DNA from: Anaerolineae bacterium | Lineage (GTDB): Bacteria > Chloroflexota > Anaerolineae > Aggregatilineales > Phototrophicaceae | Reading direction: 5' to 3' | DNA: 64,000 nucleotides | Assembly: GCA_022823165.1 (NCBI GenBank) | Contig: JAJDXR010000058.1 | Coordinates: 1-64,000 of the forward strand | Shown: positions 16,906 to 25,221 of the stretch, piece by piece | Layout: each line of letters begins with the position of its first letter | Position numbering within the stretch: the stretch's first letter is position 1 | Notes under the pieces: generated by a model | Seen by the model: only the letters and a program-made list of their open reading frames with translations | Told to the model about the DNA's origin: nothing | Database searches by the model: none | Made by a program: the position numbers and the translations under genes

Positions 16906-18389
16906 TTGGCGAGAAACAGAGCCCGCTCTTGCTCGGGGTTGACCTGGGCACGCAGGGGCTAAAGGTCGTCCTGGTCGATGCGGAGACTCGCGCTGTGCTG
17001 GCGACGGCCGGCGCGCCGGTGGAGAATTTGACGCCGGCCGCGGGTTATATGGAGCAGGCGCCGGACGCTTGGTGGGCGTCGCTTGGTACTTTGACGCGGA
17101 GCTTGCTGCGCGATGAGGGCATCCGCGCCGAGCGCATCGCCGCCATCGGACTTTCGGGGCACATGCACTCGATTGCGCCCTTGCGCGCCGACGGCTCGGT
17201 CGCCCGCAATTGCATCGTCTGGGCGGATACGCGCTCACAACCGCAGGCGAAGCGGCTGGCGGCAGAAGCGAAGACGCGCCTGTGGAACCCGGCCATCGCG
17301 CCCTACAGCATCGCCAAGATTTTGTGGCTGCGCGAGCATGAGCCCGAGATTTACCGAGACATCGAGACGGTCTTGTTTTCGAAGGATTATCTGCGCTACC
17401 GCATGACGGGCGAGCTGGCGACGGATTATTCCGATGCGTCGGGATCGCTGATGTGGGATTTCGCCGAGCGTCAATGGGACGAGGCGCTGCTGGCGGAGTT
17501 TGAGCTGCCGCTGGGACTGCTGCCGCCGGTATTGGGCTCGGCGGATATGGCGGGCGCCTTGACGGCGGAAGCGGCGGCCCACCTGGGTCTGGCGGCGGGA
17601 ACGCCCGTGGCTTGCGGGGCTGGCGACGCCGCCTGCGCCGTAGTCGGCGCGGGCATCGCCGACCGCGATAAGTTGATGATCAACGCGGGCACGGCGGTGC
17701 AGGTCATCGAGCTGCAAGATGCGCCCCGACCTTTCAATCGCCAAACGGCAAATCGCTATTTGTTTGAACTAGGCGTCGCGGGACGAACTTTCGCCATCGG
17801 CGCGCTGAACAGCGCCGGGCATTCGCTCGATTGGTGGCGCCGGCTGCTGGACGCGGATATGTCGCAGGCCGAGTTTGAAGCGCTGGCCGCCGACGAACCG
17901 TCAGCCGAAGACGGCCCGCTCTATCTGCCCTGGCTGCAGGGCACGGGTACGCCCTATTTGCTGGACGGACCTTACGGCGCCTTTGCGCAGCTGTCAGCCA
18001 CGGCTGAGCGGTCGATTCTGACGCGCGCGGTCATGGACGGCGTGGCGCTGGGCATACGGTTGTGCGCCGAGGCGCTGGTAGAGCCGGGCCAGCTGGCGGA
18101 CAAGCGGGTGCTGATCACGGGCGGCGTGCCCAAGAGCCGGTTGATGCGGGAGATCTTGAGCAACGTTCTGCCGGCGGGGGTCGCCTTTCGCAATTTCTCC
18201 GATATGTCGGCTTTGGGCGCGGTAACGCATGCCGCGGTGGCGGCCGGCTTGACGCCGAGCGCCGGGGAATTCCTGGCCGATTTCGATTACGGCGAAACCA
18301 CGGCGGCGGCGGACCCGAGCCTGCAAGCCCGCTACGAGCGCCTGTATGGAGTGTTCAAGCGCTGGGCGGATCAAGTGGCGTCGGGTTGA
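16902..18389 (+). CDS. FGGY-family carbohydrate kinase (xylulokinase-like)
   Basis: This 495-residue kinase has the two-domain actin-like fold. GVDLGTQGLKVVLVD at the N-terminus binds phosphate, MHSIAPLRADG and NCIVWADTRSQ line the substrate site near residues 85-110, and GAGDAACAVVGAG and LITGGVPKS belong to the ATP site. It resembles xylulokinase (XylB), though FGGY specificity is not reliable from sequence alone. Coupling with the sulfatase suggests that the desulfated sugar, or its keto-isomer, may be the substrate. Confidence 0.87.
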   Translation: MIGEKQSPLLLGVDLGTQGLKVVLVDAETRAVLATAGAPVENLTPAAGYMEQAPDAWWASLGTLTRSLLRDEGIRAERIAAIGLSGHMHSIAPLRADGSVARNCIVWADTRSQPQAKRLAAEAKTRLWNPAIAPYSIAKILWLREHEPEIYRDIETVLFSKDYLRYRMTGELATDYSDASGSLMWDFAERQWDEALLAEFELPLGLLPPVLGSADMAGALTAEAAAHLGLAAGTPVACGAGDAACAVVGAGIADRDKLMINAGTAVQVIELQDAPRPFNRQTANRYLFELGVAGRTFAIGALNSAGHSLDWWRRLLDADMSQAEFEALAADEPSAEDGPLYLPWLQGTGTPYLLDGPYGAFAQLSATAERSILTRAVMDGVALGIRLCAEALVEPGQLADKRVLITGGVPKSRLMREILSNVLPAGVAFRNFSDMSALGAVTHAAVAAGLTPSAGEFLADFDYGETTAAADPSLQARYERLYGVFKRWADQVASG

Positions 18390-18414
18390 GCTGGCGCGGC
18401 AATCGCGCTGCTCG

Positions 18415-18792
18415 TCAATCCGTCAATTCCGCCAGACGCGCGTTCAGAGCTTTCTCAATCTGTTCCATCGGCAAATCGACGCCCGGTTTGATATGGAAGG
18501 TTGAGCCGGATGTCCAGATGCCCACCGCCTTGAGCTCAGCTTTCATGGCGGCCGGGATGGCTTTGCTCATGGTGTGAAAGCCGATGTGTTTCTTGGCGGC
18601 GGAAATGGCGACGAAGTCCTTGCGGAGGCGGAAGATCGGGATCTTGTAACTGACGCGTTCGGTGCATTGCGGCGCCGCGCGCTTGATGGCTTCGCGCAAT
18701 TGCTCGAGCGTTCCGCGGAATTCCGGTTCTTGCGCCGCTATGTAGGCATCAACTTCCGCCGGCGCGTGCCGGGTCGGTTTGGGCTTACTCAT
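18415..18792 (-). CDS. DUF1801 / YdhG-like protein
   Basis: This 125-residue protein starts at the ATG at 18792, overlapping the VOC gene stop by 8 bp. Features of the DUF1801 fold are EVDAYIAAQEPEFRGTL, ERVSYKIPIFRL and KKHIGFHTMSKA. Family members are small iron-chaperone-like (frataxin-fold) proteins of unclear function. It is the last gene of the 18.4-22 kb minus-strand group. Confidence 0.85.
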   Translation of the reverse strand: MSKPKPTRHAPAEVDAYIAAQEPEFRGTLEQLREAIKRAAPQCTERVSYKIPIFRLRKDFVAISAAKKHIGFHTMSKAIPAAMKAELKAVGIWTSGSTFHIKPGVDLPMEQIEKALNARLAELTD

Positions 18793-19261
18793 TACGAAAG
18801 GCCTTTTCCAACTCGGCGATATCCAGTTTGTCCATCTTGAGGAAGGCTTGGGTGACGCGCTCGACCGCCGCCGCATCGTCGCTGGCCAGGAGCTCGCCCA
18901 GTCTGGCGGGTGTGATCTGCCAGGAAACGCCGAAGCGGTCCTTAAGCCAGCCGCAGCGGCTCGGCTCGCCACCGTCGGCTGTCAAGCCGCGCCAGAGTTT
19001 GTCGACCTCAGCCTGGTCGGCGCAATGGACCAGCAGGGACATGGCCGGGCTGTGCTGGAAGTGGGGCCCGCCATTGATGATGGTGAAAGTCTGGCCGGCC
19101 AATTCAAAGTCCGCGGTCATGATGTCGCCGGTAGCGCCCATGCCAGCTTCGGCATAGCGCGAAATCTTGGCCACGCGCGAATCGGGAAAGAGCGAAGTAT
19201 AGAGGTCAAGCGCTTCTTCGACGCGGCCGTCGAACCAGAGATTGGTGACGATTTTCTGCAT
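18785..19261 (-). CDS. VOC-superfamily protein (PhnB-like), copy 1
   Basis: This 158-residue protein has the paired beta-alpha-beta-beta-beta fold of the glyoxalase/PhnB group: MQKIVTNLWFDGRVEEAL, SLLVHCADQAEVDKLW, and CGWLKDRFGVSWQITP. Most such proteins have no assigned reaction. It is closely similar to the gene at 19339-19815 (same length, same MQKIVT and FGVSWQIT blocks), so the pair arose by tandem duplication. Confidence 0.9.
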   Translation of the reverse strand: MQKIVTNLWFDGRVEEALDLYTSLFPDSRVAKISRYAEAGMGATGDIMTADFELAGQTFTIINGGPHFQHSPAMSLLVHCADQAEVDKLWRGLTADGGEPSRCGWLKDRFGVSWQITPARLGELLASDDAAAVERVTQAFLKMDKLDIAELEKAFRNE

Positions 19262-19338
19262 AGAATCGTTTCATTCTATCCTGTCGACGGATAACGATCT
19301 GACCGCTTGCGGCGGACAGGTGGCAGTACGGCGCAGTT

Positions 19339-19815
19339 TTACTCGCCGCGGAAAGCGCGCTCCAGCTCGGCGATGTCTATTTTGTGCATCTGCATGAAGG
19401 CCTCGGTCACGCGCAGGACGGCGGCGTTATCGTCGCTGCTGAGCATGGCCTGCAAGCGCGGCGAGGTAATTTGCCAGGAGACGCCGAAGCGGTCGGTCAG
19501 CCAGCCGGCAACGCTGGCTGCGCCGCCATTGGTGGTCATCATTTCCCAGAGCCGGTCGATTTCGGCTTGGTCTTCACAATTGATGCAGAGCGACATTGAG
19601 GCATTGGGCTTGAAGAAGCTGTTGCCATTGACGAGGGTGAAGCGCTGGCCGGCCATTTCGAAGGCGGCGAACATGATTTCATCGGGGCGGCCGGGACCGG
19701 CTTCGCTGTAGTTGGTGATATCGAGCACGCGGGAATCGGGCAGGAGCGAGGTGTAAAATTGCAGGGCCTCTTCAATGCGGCCGTCGAACCAGAGGTAGGT
19801 GACGATTTTTTGCAT
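19339..19815 (-). CDS. VOC-superfamily protein (PhnB-like), copy 2
   Basis: A 158-residue paralogue of the preceding VOC protein. Shared blocks are MQKIVTYLWFDGRIEEAL, DRFGVSWQIT and KIDIAELERAFRGE. It starts three bases after the SnoaL-like gene stop with no separate promoter visible, while 77 bp separate the two VOC copies. Divergence in the middle (SFFKPNASMSLCINCED versus the copy-1 sequence) may reflect different ligands. Confidence 0.9.
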   Translation of the reverse strand: MQKIVTYLWFDGRIEEALQFYTSLLPDSRVLDITNYSEAGPGRPDEIMFAAFEMAGQRFTLVNGNSFFKPNASMSLCINCEDQAEIDRLWEMMTTNGGAASVAGWLTDRFGVSWQITSPRLQAMLSSDDNAAVLRVTEAFMQMHKIDIAELERAFRGE

Positions 19816-19818
19816 GGG

Positions 19819-20214
19819 TTAGCTCTCCTTAGTGATTTCGATTGTGTATGATTTCATCGCTTCTATTTTCTGGTCGGATGCGGGCGCAAAGCGGCAGACA
19901 TCGCAGAAGGCCATGACATTGCCCGACTCGGTGGTGATTTCGCCGTTGATGACGCCTTGGCGTCCGTCGGTGATGATCACGTGGATGACCAACTCGCTCA
20001 CGGCCACGCCACCCATGGATTCCAAGGCGGCGCGGAGGGCTTCTGTCCCACACAGTTCTGTTTCGCCGATGATCCGCCAGCAGATGTCGTCGGTAAAGAA
20101 GTCCATGATGCCGGCGACATCGGCACGGGCGAAGGCGATGTTCAGATCGCGCAAGCTGCGCTTCATGGGCGAACTGCCGCAATCGGCCGGCGCAGTGATT
20201 TTTGGGGAAGTCAT
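19819..20214 (-). CDS. SnoaL/NTF2-like protein
   Basis: This 131-residue protein begins at the ATG at 20214. NIAFARADVAGIMDFFTDDI and WRIIGETELCGTEALRAAL are typical of SnoaL-like polyketide-cyclase/limonene-epoxide-hydrolase-type cone folds, which often act as small-molecule binding or isomerase domains. No catalytic assignment is possible. It lies between cytidine deaminase and VOC copy 2 in one operon. Confidence 0.8.
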   Translation of the reverse strand: MTSPKITAPADCGSSPMKRSLRDLNIAFARADVAGIMDFFTDDICWRIIGETELCGTEALRAALESMGGVAVSELVIHVIITDGRQGVINGEITTESGNVMAFCDVCRFAPASDQKIEAMKSYTIEITKES

Positions 20215-20218
20215 TTGC

Positions 20219-20623
20219 TTAGCCCGCATCCAGATTTGCGGGACCGAATCCGTGAGGGAGCAGTTCAGCCGCCGTTGTGACCATACGCACCTGTCCGTCC
20301 AGATCGGCCAGGATGACCCGCATATCGGGCGCGAATTCGAACATGAATTGGCGGCAGACGCCACAGGGCGAGCCAGCGCCACGAGATACAACCGCTATGC
20401 AGGAAAATTGCTGATGGCCCTCGCTGATGGCTTTGACCATAGCTGTTCGCTCGGCGCAGATCGTGGGCGAGTATCCGGCGTTTTCGACATTGCAGCCGCT
20501 GAATACTTCGCCGCTGGCGCTTAGCAGAGCCGCGCCGACGCGGTAATTGCTGTAGGGAATGTAGGCGTTCTTGCCGCCTTCCAGCGCCGCCCGCACCAGT
20601 TGACGGTCGTTGATTTGGCTCAT
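20219..20623 (-). CDS. cdd: Cytidine deaminase
   Basis: This 134-residue zinc enzyme deaminates cytidine and deoxycytidine to uridine in pyrimidine salvage. The zinc site is complete: CNVENAGYSPTICAERTAM with C (ligand), the catalytic E of the AE pair, and the PCGVCRQ pair of cysteines. IPYSNYRVGAALL is the usual N-terminal motif. Length matches the homotetrameric Bacillus-type enzyme. Its ribosome site (TAGGAG) overlaps the stop of the CNNM/CorC gene. Confidence 0.96.
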   Translation of the reverse strand: MSQINDRQLVRAALEGGKNAYIPYSNYRVGAALLSASGEVFSGCNVENAGYSPTICAERTAMVKAISEGHQQFSCIAVVSRGAGSPCGVCRQFMFEFAPDMRVILADLDGQVRMVTTAAELLPHGFGPANLDAG

Positions 20624-20632
20624 GCGGGTCTC

Positions 20633-21982
20633 CTATTTGCCGTGCGCCGAGATTCGCTCGCTGCCGATGACGCCGTTACCGGCGGGTTTGGCGATATCGC
20701 CGGGATCAAGCGCGATCGCGCGCAGCTTGACTTTGCGGATGCGATGCCCGTCTATGGAGAGTACGGTCATGCTGAGGATGTCCGTGTCAATGGTCTCGTT
20801 GGCGCGGGGCACGCGCCCGAGGGTCAGGTAGATATAACCGCCCAGGGTATCGGCGTCAGCGGTGTCGATGGAGCAGCCCAGCAAATCGTTGAGGTCGTCC
20901 AGGTCCATGCTGCCGTCGACGAGGTAGAAGCCGTCGCCGACTTCGATGTAGTCTTCTTCTTCGAGGTAGTCGTATTCGTCGCGAATATCGCCGATGATCT
21001 CCTCAATCAGATTCTCGATGGTGACCAGGCCGGATGTGCCGCCGTATTCGTCGACGACGATAGCCAGATGCACGTTTTTCTCCTGAAGTTCTTTCAGCAG
21101 GGCGTCGGCGCGTTTGGTCTCGGGCACGTAGTAGGTCGGGCGCAGCAGATTACGGATAGTCTGACTTTCAAGATCCTCATGATTCTTGAGCACCGTCAGG
21201 ATGTCTTTGGCGTAGAGGAGGCCGATCACGCTGTCGATGCTCTCCTCGTAAATGGGAATGCGTGAGAATCCCGATTCGACGAAAGCGGAGAGCGCTTGCA
21301 TGATCGTATCCTCGACATCAAGGGCGACGATGTCGATGCGCGGGGTCATCAATTCGCGGGCGCTGCTTTCGCCCAGTTGCAGCACGGAGGCAATCATGTC
21401 TTTCTCTTGGGCTTCGATGATGCCGCCGCTGTGGCTGGCATGCACCAGGGTCATGATTTCTTCTTCTGTGACCAGGTTGACGAGGGTATCGCTGCCGAAG
21501 ATGCGCGAGATTAAGCGGCTCAAGAAGAGCACCAGCGCCGTCAAGGGCCAGATGAGGAATGTAAGCAGGCGCATTGACGGCAACGCGAGCGCCAGTAGCG
21601 TCTCCGCCTGGCCGGAACCGATTGCCTCTGGAACCAGATCTCCGATGATCAGCGTCAAACCTGTGCCCAGGATTATCGTTATCACCGCCAGCAGCGCGCG
21701 AGCGCCGGTATCGGCATCGGCAAATGGCGCCATCAGCAGCAGCACCAGGATGACAGCGATGGCGAAGCGCGTCAGGATATGGGCTACGCTGACGGTCATG
21801 CTTAGCTGCAGGCCCGCATCCATCAGAGCCAGATAGCGCTGGGCGCGGGCGTCGCCGGCGTCGGCGCGCTCGCGCATGTCAGCGCGGGACAGATTCTGCA
21901 GCGCGGCGTTCATCAAGCTGACGGCGCCGTGAACGCCCAGCGCAGCCAATAGCATAAGGAGCAGCAACGAAGATTCGTTCAT
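20633..21982 (-). CDS. CNNM/CorC-family membrane protein (HlyC/CorC)
   Basis: This 449-residue protein has an N-terminal DUF21/CNNM membrane domain with about four segments (residues 1-180). A CBS pair follows (LMTPRIDIVALDVEDTIMQ, RIPIYEESIDSVIGLLYAKD), then VVDEYGGTSGLVTIENLIEE and a C-terminal CorC_HlyC domain (GDGFYLVDGSMDLDDLNDLL). Family members are linked to magnesium/cobalt efflux or homeostasis. The name hemolysin is historical. I start at the ATG at 21982 rather than the adjacent TTG. It heads the operon that continues into cdd. Confidence 0.9.
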   Translation of the reverse strand: MNESSLLLLMLLAALGVHGAVSLMNAALQNLSRADMRERADAGDARAQRYLALMDAGLQLSMTVSVAHILTRFAIAVILVLLLMAPFADADTGARALLAVITIILGTGLTLIIGDLVPEAIGSGQAETLLALALPSMRLLTFLIWPLTALVLFLSRLISRIFGSDTLVNLVTEEEIMTLVHASHSGGIIEAQEKDMIASVLQLGESSARELMTPRIDIVALDVEDTIMQALSAFVESGFSRIPIYEESIDSVIGLLYAKDILTVLKNHEDLESQTIRNLLRPTYYVPETKRADALLKELQEKNVHLAIVVDEYGGTSGLVTIENLIEEIIGDIRDEYDYLEEEDYIEVGDGFYLVDGSMDLDDLNDLLGCSIDTADADTLGGYIYLTLGRVPRANETIDTDILSMTVLSIDGHRIRKVKLRAIALDPGDIAKPAGNGVIGSERISAHGK

Positions 21983-22188
21983 CAACGCTCAACCGGCGCT
22001 TTCGGGTTCAGACAAACGGCAACCGCCGTACAGGGTAAACCATGAACGGCGCTGGGGGGTTTGACTATGTGCGTGGGACTCCCTGAGGGAGGCTCGGCTA
22101 AGTCGTCCACTAGGGTTCAGAACTCAATTGACACAGTGGCAAGAGTGTAACACAGTAAATCGCGAAATCGCAAGCGTCGGCGTCGATC

Positions 22189-22261
22189 GGGAGTGGCGAA
22201 TATCGAGAATATTATTCCCAGTGTGAACATGACACAAGTTTTTTCACCACCGAAAACACAG
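22189..22261 (+). repeat. Dispersed ~70-bp intergenic repeat, copy 2
   Basis: GGGAGTGGCGAATATCG through CACAAGTTTTTTCACCACCG matches 3683-3745 and 41788-41859, and continues into CCGAAAACACAG, related to the CCGAGTACACCGAG repeats. Confidence 0.7.
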
Positions 22262-22310
22262 AAGTAGAAGCAACAAAGTAATGAGAAACCGAAATCATAC
22301 TGATTACAGA

Positions 22311-22335
22311 GGGCGAGCCACCTGCTCGCCCCTAC
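22311..22335 (-). repeat. REP-like hairpin, GAGC stem
   Basis: GGGCGAGC-CACCT-GCTCGCCC followed by CTAC: 8-bp stem with a five-base loop. Confidence 0.8.
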
Positions 22336-22367
22336 AGTTTTCGATGTGAACGCGAGCCGGACGCCGG

Positions 22368-23585
22368 TCATTCCCACTCGCTCAGCAGCGCCAGGAATTC
22401 GTCCCGAGTCGGCGGCTTCTTGAGGTAACCATCCGCGCCCAGCGCCAGCGCCAGCGTCTCCATCTCCAGCACCGAGCAGATCAGCACCGGTATCCGCGCC
22501 GTGGCCGGGTGGCTCTTGAAACGCTGCAAGATCTGCCAGCCGTCTTTGCCCGGCAGCATGACATCCAGGATGATGCCCAGCAGCGGCGTCGCCTGCGCGA
22601 TCCGCAGCGCATCGTCCTCGGCCTGCGCCGCCAGCAGCTGATAAGGCTGATGCGCCAGGTAGCGCTTGAACAAGCCGATGGTGTCAGGATTGTCATCCAC
22701 GACCAGTAACTTGCGCATAGCCCGCCCAAAACGCAGCCGAAGCTGCGGGGGCGTCTCGCAATCCAGCTCGGCATTGAGGCTGGCCAGCAAGGCGCTCGCG
22801 GTCGCTTCATTCAGCAGCCGCTCACAACAGCTTCGCGCCTGCGCGGGCGAAGCGAGGCCGCCGAAGTAAATCCACAGCGCTGCTTCTCGCAGGCCAAGTT
22901 CGATATTGATAGCTGCGCCGGAGGCCGGCGTCGCCAGCAGCTCATTTAGCACAAGTACGATTAACTGCCGAAAAACCGGCTGGGACAAGCTCAGGCTGAT
23001 GGGCTCGCCGGCATCAATGACATGGATATCAATGCCGCGTCGCTCGGCGATGACACGCGTCGCTCTGATGGCCGCCAGGATTTCCGTTTTGACATCGAAA
23101 GCCCGCTGACCCCGGTCGATATTGAGATAATCCAACTCATCGGCCAGCGACAGCTGCGCGGCCTCCGCGCTGCTGCCCACGGCTGCGCCGGCAAAGCGCT
23201 CGTCCCAGATGACGCGGCTGATGGTCTGGAGCGCCCGCTGGTGCTCGCGATAATATTGCCGCTCGCTCAAGGCCAGTTGCTGAAGCACATCGACCGTGCT
23301 CTGCTGCTCGACATAGCGCAGCTGCAAGATATAGTAGAGTCGATTCCGCCGCGAGCCGGGGCCGCCTCTGGGCTCTGTTTGCAGCTCGTCGATGGCTGCC
23401 AGCACCAGGCGCCGGATCGCCGTCAGGCGCTCGTTGCCGCTCAGCTCGGGCGCAAGCGCCTCCGCGACCGGATTATCCGCCAGCTTCAAGTAATCGTAGA
23501 GATTGCTCAGCAAGTCGCGGATATGCTCTTCAAATTCCGCATCGTAAGTCGTCATCAGCGCGCCAAGAGAATATGGCAGAAACAT
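22368..23585 (-). CDS. Response regulator with degenerate kinase-like middle and C-terminal receiver
   Basis: In this 405-residue protein the receiver domain is at the C-terminus (residues 292-405): acidic pair D297/D298, phospho-acceptor D341 in IILDVMLPG, S371 and K389. The N-terminal 130 residues are helical and include LQLRYVEQQSTVDVLQQLAL followed by SERQYYREHQRAL, reminiscent of a helix-turn-helix such as sigma region 4. Residues 160-285 (LIVLVLNELLATPASGAAI) resemble a worn-down histidine-kinase ATPase domain with an N-box-like NELLA, lacking clear G boxes. An alternative ATG at 23555 would remove ten residues. No cognate kinase is adjacent. Confidence 0.75.
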   Translation of the reverse strand: MFLPYSLGALMTTYDAEFEEHIRDLLSNLYDYLKLADNPVAEALAPELSGNERLTAIRRLVLAAIDELQTEPRGGPGSRRNRLYYILQLRYVEQQSTVDVLQQLALSERQYYREHQRALQTISRVIWDERFAGAAVGSSAEAAQLSLADELDYLNIDRGQRAFDVKTEILAAIRATRVIAERRGIDIHVIDAGEPISLSLSQPVFRQLIVLVLNELLATPASGAAINIELGLREAALWIYFGGLASPAQARSCCERLLNEATASALLASLNAELDCETPPQLRLRFGRAMRKLLVVDDNPDTIGLFKRYLAHQPYQLLAAQAEDDALRIAQATPLLGIILDVMLPGKDGWQILQRFKSHPATARIPVLICSVLEMETLALALGADGYLKKPPTRDEFLALLSEWE

Positions 23586-23723
23586 GGCAGTCCAGCGCCA
23601 GTCTCGCCGAGCTACATTTTAAGCAGGTGGAAAAGACTATATCAGACTTAAACAGGCCTTTTCAAACCGCTACCGTCGCCGCAATCGACGGGCTTCACCG
23701 CGCAATCCATACATAACAGTCCA

Positions 23724-23738
23724 CCTTGCGCTATCATC
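23724..23738 (+). promoter_or_regulatory. Promoter-like element shared with importer 3
   Basis: The 15-mer CCTTGCGCTATCATC, containing a -10-like TATCAT, is about 80 bases before the importer-2 binding-protein start and is repeated exactly at 32278-32292 before importer 3. Confidence 0.4.
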
Positions 23739-23818
23739 TCAAGGAGGAGGGAGGAAACGCTTGACCCATCTACGTTTCACAAGTTTGTTCGCGATTTCCT
23801 TAGTAATCGAGGTGAAAA

Positions 23819-25108
23819 ATGCACCGCTCACATAAGTTACTGGCGCTTTTGCTTGTTCTTGTCCTGCTGGTCGGCGCGACTGTCAGCGCGCAAGACGATG
23901 GCTTGAAATTGACCGGCTGGCCCTACGAAGTCGATGTGGTCACGGAAAATCTGGGCCGCTTCACCGAACAGTCGGGACACCCGGCCGAATTCCTGCCCTT
24001 CCCCAGCAATGAATATCGCGACAAGATGGTCGCCAGCTTCGTAGCCGGCACCGAATTCGATGTCGCCTACGTCCGCGACAGCTACCTGGCTGAATGGGCG
24101 GCGGCTGGCTGGATTGTGCCGATAAGCGGCATGGAAGGCGCCGATGAATTGCTAGCCGACTTGCCGGCCGGCATCATCGAGCAAATGTCCTATGAAGGCG
24201 AAGTCTATGGTTTGCCATATTACTCCGGCGTTCAGACGATGGCTTACAACGCCGCCCACCTGGAAGCGGCCGGCATCGACGCCCCGCCTGTAACCTGGGA
24301 CGAGATGTTGACGCAAGCGCAGATGATCAAAGACGCTGGCATCGTCGAATATCCTATCTTGATGTCGCTGCGCAGTGGCGAGAATTATCTGCTGCGCGAA
24401 TGGGAGACGCTCACTGCCGCCCGTGGCGGCCGCCTCTTTGATGACGACTTCAACCCGCTCTTCCATGAAGAAGGCAGCGGGGCCTGGGAGGCTTTGGATT
24501 GGCTGACCGAGGGCTTGGAAATGGGCGTGATTGATCCCGCTTCCATCACCGATGACGACCCCGGCCTGCTGATGGCGGCTGGCACGACGTCTTTCATGAC
24601 CACCACCGACTACGCGCTAAAAGCCATGAATGACCCCGAACAATCGAATACCGCCGGCGACATCAAAAACGCGCTCATCCCCGGCACAGACGAGGTCCGC
24701 AGCGGCACCTGGGGTTATGTGCGCCTCTACGCCATCACCGGCAACGCGCCGGACAAAGAAGCCGCTTGGCAGCTGGTGCAATTCCTGGGCGGCAAGGACG
24801 CTACTGGCGAGTACTATGTGCCCAAACGCTGGGCGCTGGAATTTGGCTTGGGCTTCTCGCCGGCGCCGCTTTACGAAGACGAAGAGGTGCGCAATTCACT
24901 CTCAGGTTGGATTGATCCTGACCTGCTCAGCGAACAATCCGAATACGCCATTTCCCGTCCTTACCGCTTCGTGCCATTCTTCTCCGATTGGGAGATCGGC
25001 AGTTGGGGTCCGCTGCAAGCGGCTATCCTCGGCGACGCGGACAAAGGCGAAGTCCTCAGAGAGCTAGCGGACGAGTGGAACGAGCTGAAGGACGACTGGG
25101 GTTATTAA
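23819..25108 (+). CDS. Extracellular sugar-binding protein of importer 2
   Basis: This 429-residue family-1 binding protein has a clear Sec signal peptide (LLALLLVLVLLVGATVSAQ, cleavage after SAQ/A near residue 25). Conserved binding-protein elements include EFDVAYVRDSYLAEW, VYGLPYYSGVQTMAYN and PPVTWDEMLTQAQ. The start codon at 23819 follows GAGGTG. It delivers substrate to the permeases at 25222 and 26136. The ligand is unknown. Confidence 0.94.
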   Translation: MHRSHKLLALLLVLVLLVGATVSAQDDGLKLTGWPYEVDVVTENLGRFTEQSGHPAEFLPFPSNEYRDKMVASFVAGTEFDVAYVRDSYLAEWAAAGWIVPISGMEGADELLADLPAGIIEQMSYEGEVYGLPYYSGVQTMAYNAAHLEAAGIDAPPVTWDEMLTQAQMIKDAGIVEYPILMSLRSGENYLLREWETLTAARGGRLFDDDFNPLFHEEGSGAWEALDWLTEGLEMGVIDPASITDDDPGLLMAAGTTSFMTTTDYALKAMNDPEQSNTAGDIKNALIPGTDEVRSGTWGYVRLYAITGNAPDKEAAWQLVQFLGGKDATGEYYVPKRWALEFGLGFSPAPLYEDEEVRNSLSGWIDPDLLSEQSEYAISRPYRFVPFFSDWEIGSWGPLQAAILGDADKGEVLRELADEWNELKDDWGY

Positions 25109-25126
25109 ACAGACCCCCACCCTAAA

Positions 25127-25151
25127 TCCCTCCCCCAAAATGAGGGAGGGA
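25127..25151 (+). promoter_or_regulatory. Intercistronic hairpin 1 between binding protein and permease
   Basis: TCCCTCCC and GGGAGGGA form an 8-bp stem with a 9-base loop directly after the binding-protein stop. It may protect the binding-protein mRNA 3' end. The surrounding CCCCCACCCTAAATCCC also resembles a family of dispersed C-rich repeats. Confidence 0.55.
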
Positions 25152-25174
25152 CCTTTCACCGCACTGACAAAATT

Positions 25175-25201
25175 CCCCTTCCCTCTTTATGGGGGAAGGG
25201 G
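25175..25201 (+). promoter_or_regulatory. Intercistronic hairpin 2 between binding protein and permease
   Basis: CCCCTTCCC and GGGAAGGGG form a 9-bp stem with a 9-base loop, 20 bases before the permease start. With hairpin 1 it would reduce read-through translation or stabilise the upstream message, as in other binding-protein operons. Confidence 0.55.
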
Positions 25202-25221
25202 CCAGGGGATGGGGGCAGAGG

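Larger units (their letters stand above)
21983..22367. other. Gene-free stretch with dispersed repeats
   Basis: No gene is supported. It holds copy 2 of the ~70-bp repeat (22189-22261) and a REP-like hairpin (22311-22335). CTCCCTGAGGGAG at 22080 is a small inverted repeat. Confidence 0.6.

Noticed and set aside
22117..22377. An 86-codon open frame on the minus strand in the intergenic region before 22368.
   Set aside because: It runs through the dispersed repeat and a REP hairpin and has no coding character.
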